Below the pieces are notes generated by a model. It worked only from the letters and a program-made list of their open reading frames with translations, was not told the DNA's origin and did not search any database. From Chthoniobacter flavus (lineage in GTDB: Bacteria; Verrucomicrobiota; Verrucomicrobiia; Chthoniobacterales; DYNR01), in assembly GCA_020720945.1 (NCBI GenBank), contig DYNR01000044.1, forward strand, positions 7,646-12,956: a stretch of DNA of 5,311 nucleotides, given 5' to 3'. Position numbers and translations under genes: made by a program. The stretch's first letter is position 1, and each line of letters begins with the position of its first letter. Positions 5,123 to 5,311 of this stretch are shown in pieces.

Positions 5123-5311
5123 ACGATCCAGCAGTAATTTTTGAATCTCTACTAAAGGGAGGGGGCGCGGCGGGTGGCACAGGGTATCCGTATCAAATCA
5201 AAGCACGAGATTTAGATCGTGCTTTTGCATCGGTGTGTCTCGCGGTCGATCCGGCCTATGTCAAGACGCGGTCGACCGCGGCGGGACACGCATCGGGCAG
5301 CCTCGATGTCG
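5119..5311 (+). CDS. 5' end of a downstream tail-module gene, function unknown (partial)
   Basis: The frame starts at ATG 5119, overlapping the preceding stop by four bases, and stays open to the window end, giving 64 residues. It begins MNDPAVIFESLLKGGG, followed by GYPYQIKARDLDRAFASV and CLAVDPAYVKTRSTAAG. The start is supported by the same ATGA coupling as at 960 and 1600; AGG at 5116-5118 is too close to be an ideal Shine-Dalgarno. Position suggests another tail-tip or baseplate-type protein, but too little is present to assign it. A 9-base hairpin and a 14-base palindrome fall inside it. Confidence 0.7.
   Translation, partial: MNDPAVIFESLLKGGGAAGGTGYPYQIKARDLDRAFASVCLAVDPAYVKTRSTAAGHASGSLDV
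5200..5225 (+). other. Perfect 9-base inverted repeat with 8-base loop inside a CDS
   Basis: AAAGCACGA (5200-5208) and TCGTGCTTT (5217-5225) are exact reverse complements around GATTTAGA, and the right arm ends in TTTT (5223-5226). It resembles a weak intrinsic terminator or RNA hairpin. It sits about 80 bases into an open gene and has only four G/C pairs, so termination is doubtful. Confidence 0.6.
5267..5280 (+). other. 14-base perfect palindrome
   Basis: CGCGGTCGACCGCG reads the same on both strands. Its left part, CGCGGTCGA, also occurs at 5241-5249. It is inside the partial gene at the window end. It could be a protein-binding site, but chance in GC-rich coding DNA is equally likely. 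Confidence 0.6.

Overview
The window reads as part of the tail-morphogenesis module of a tailed double-stranded DNA phage or prophage. All credible genes lie on the + strand and are packed head to tail. Three junctions are ATGA stop/start overlaps (960, 1600, 5119), and no gap between genes exceeds about 40 bases. The DNA is GC-rich by eye but is broken by short A-runs. No integrase, attachment site, RNA gene, CRISPR array or insertion sequence is visible. The host cannot be fixed from this sequence; a GC-rich, probably Gram-negative bacterium is a guess. No sheath gene is seen, but too little of the module is present to separate a siphovirus from a myovirus.

Layout from left to right: the tail end of an upstream gene (1-84); a small 119-residue protein (105-464); a 40-base A-rich leader (465-504); a 152-residue protein of unknown function (505-963); a tail assembly chaperone-like gene (960-1448) with a hidden -1-frame extension to 1603; a basic 281-residue protein with a gp10-like N-terminus (1600-2445); the tape measure protein (2450-4516); a 194-residue protein just downstream of it (4538-5122); and the start of another gene that runs off the window (5119-5311).

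The anchor is the tape measure protein, which sets tail length and carries a recognisable family motif and hydrophobic segments. The most interesting observation is upstream of it. The chaperone-like reading frame closes at 1448, but the -1 frame continues with clearly protein-like sequence to a TGA at 1601-1603 that overlaps the next start codon. This is the lambda gpG/gpGT arrangement, in which a programmed -1 frameshift yields a minor long chaperone that recruits tape measure and tail tube subunits. The inferred G-run slip site and downstream hairpin are not a textbook heptamer, so the exact slip position is open. The order also differs from lambda, because a 281-residue gene sits between the chaperone pair and the tape measure gene. 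The four other genes could not be assigned a function.
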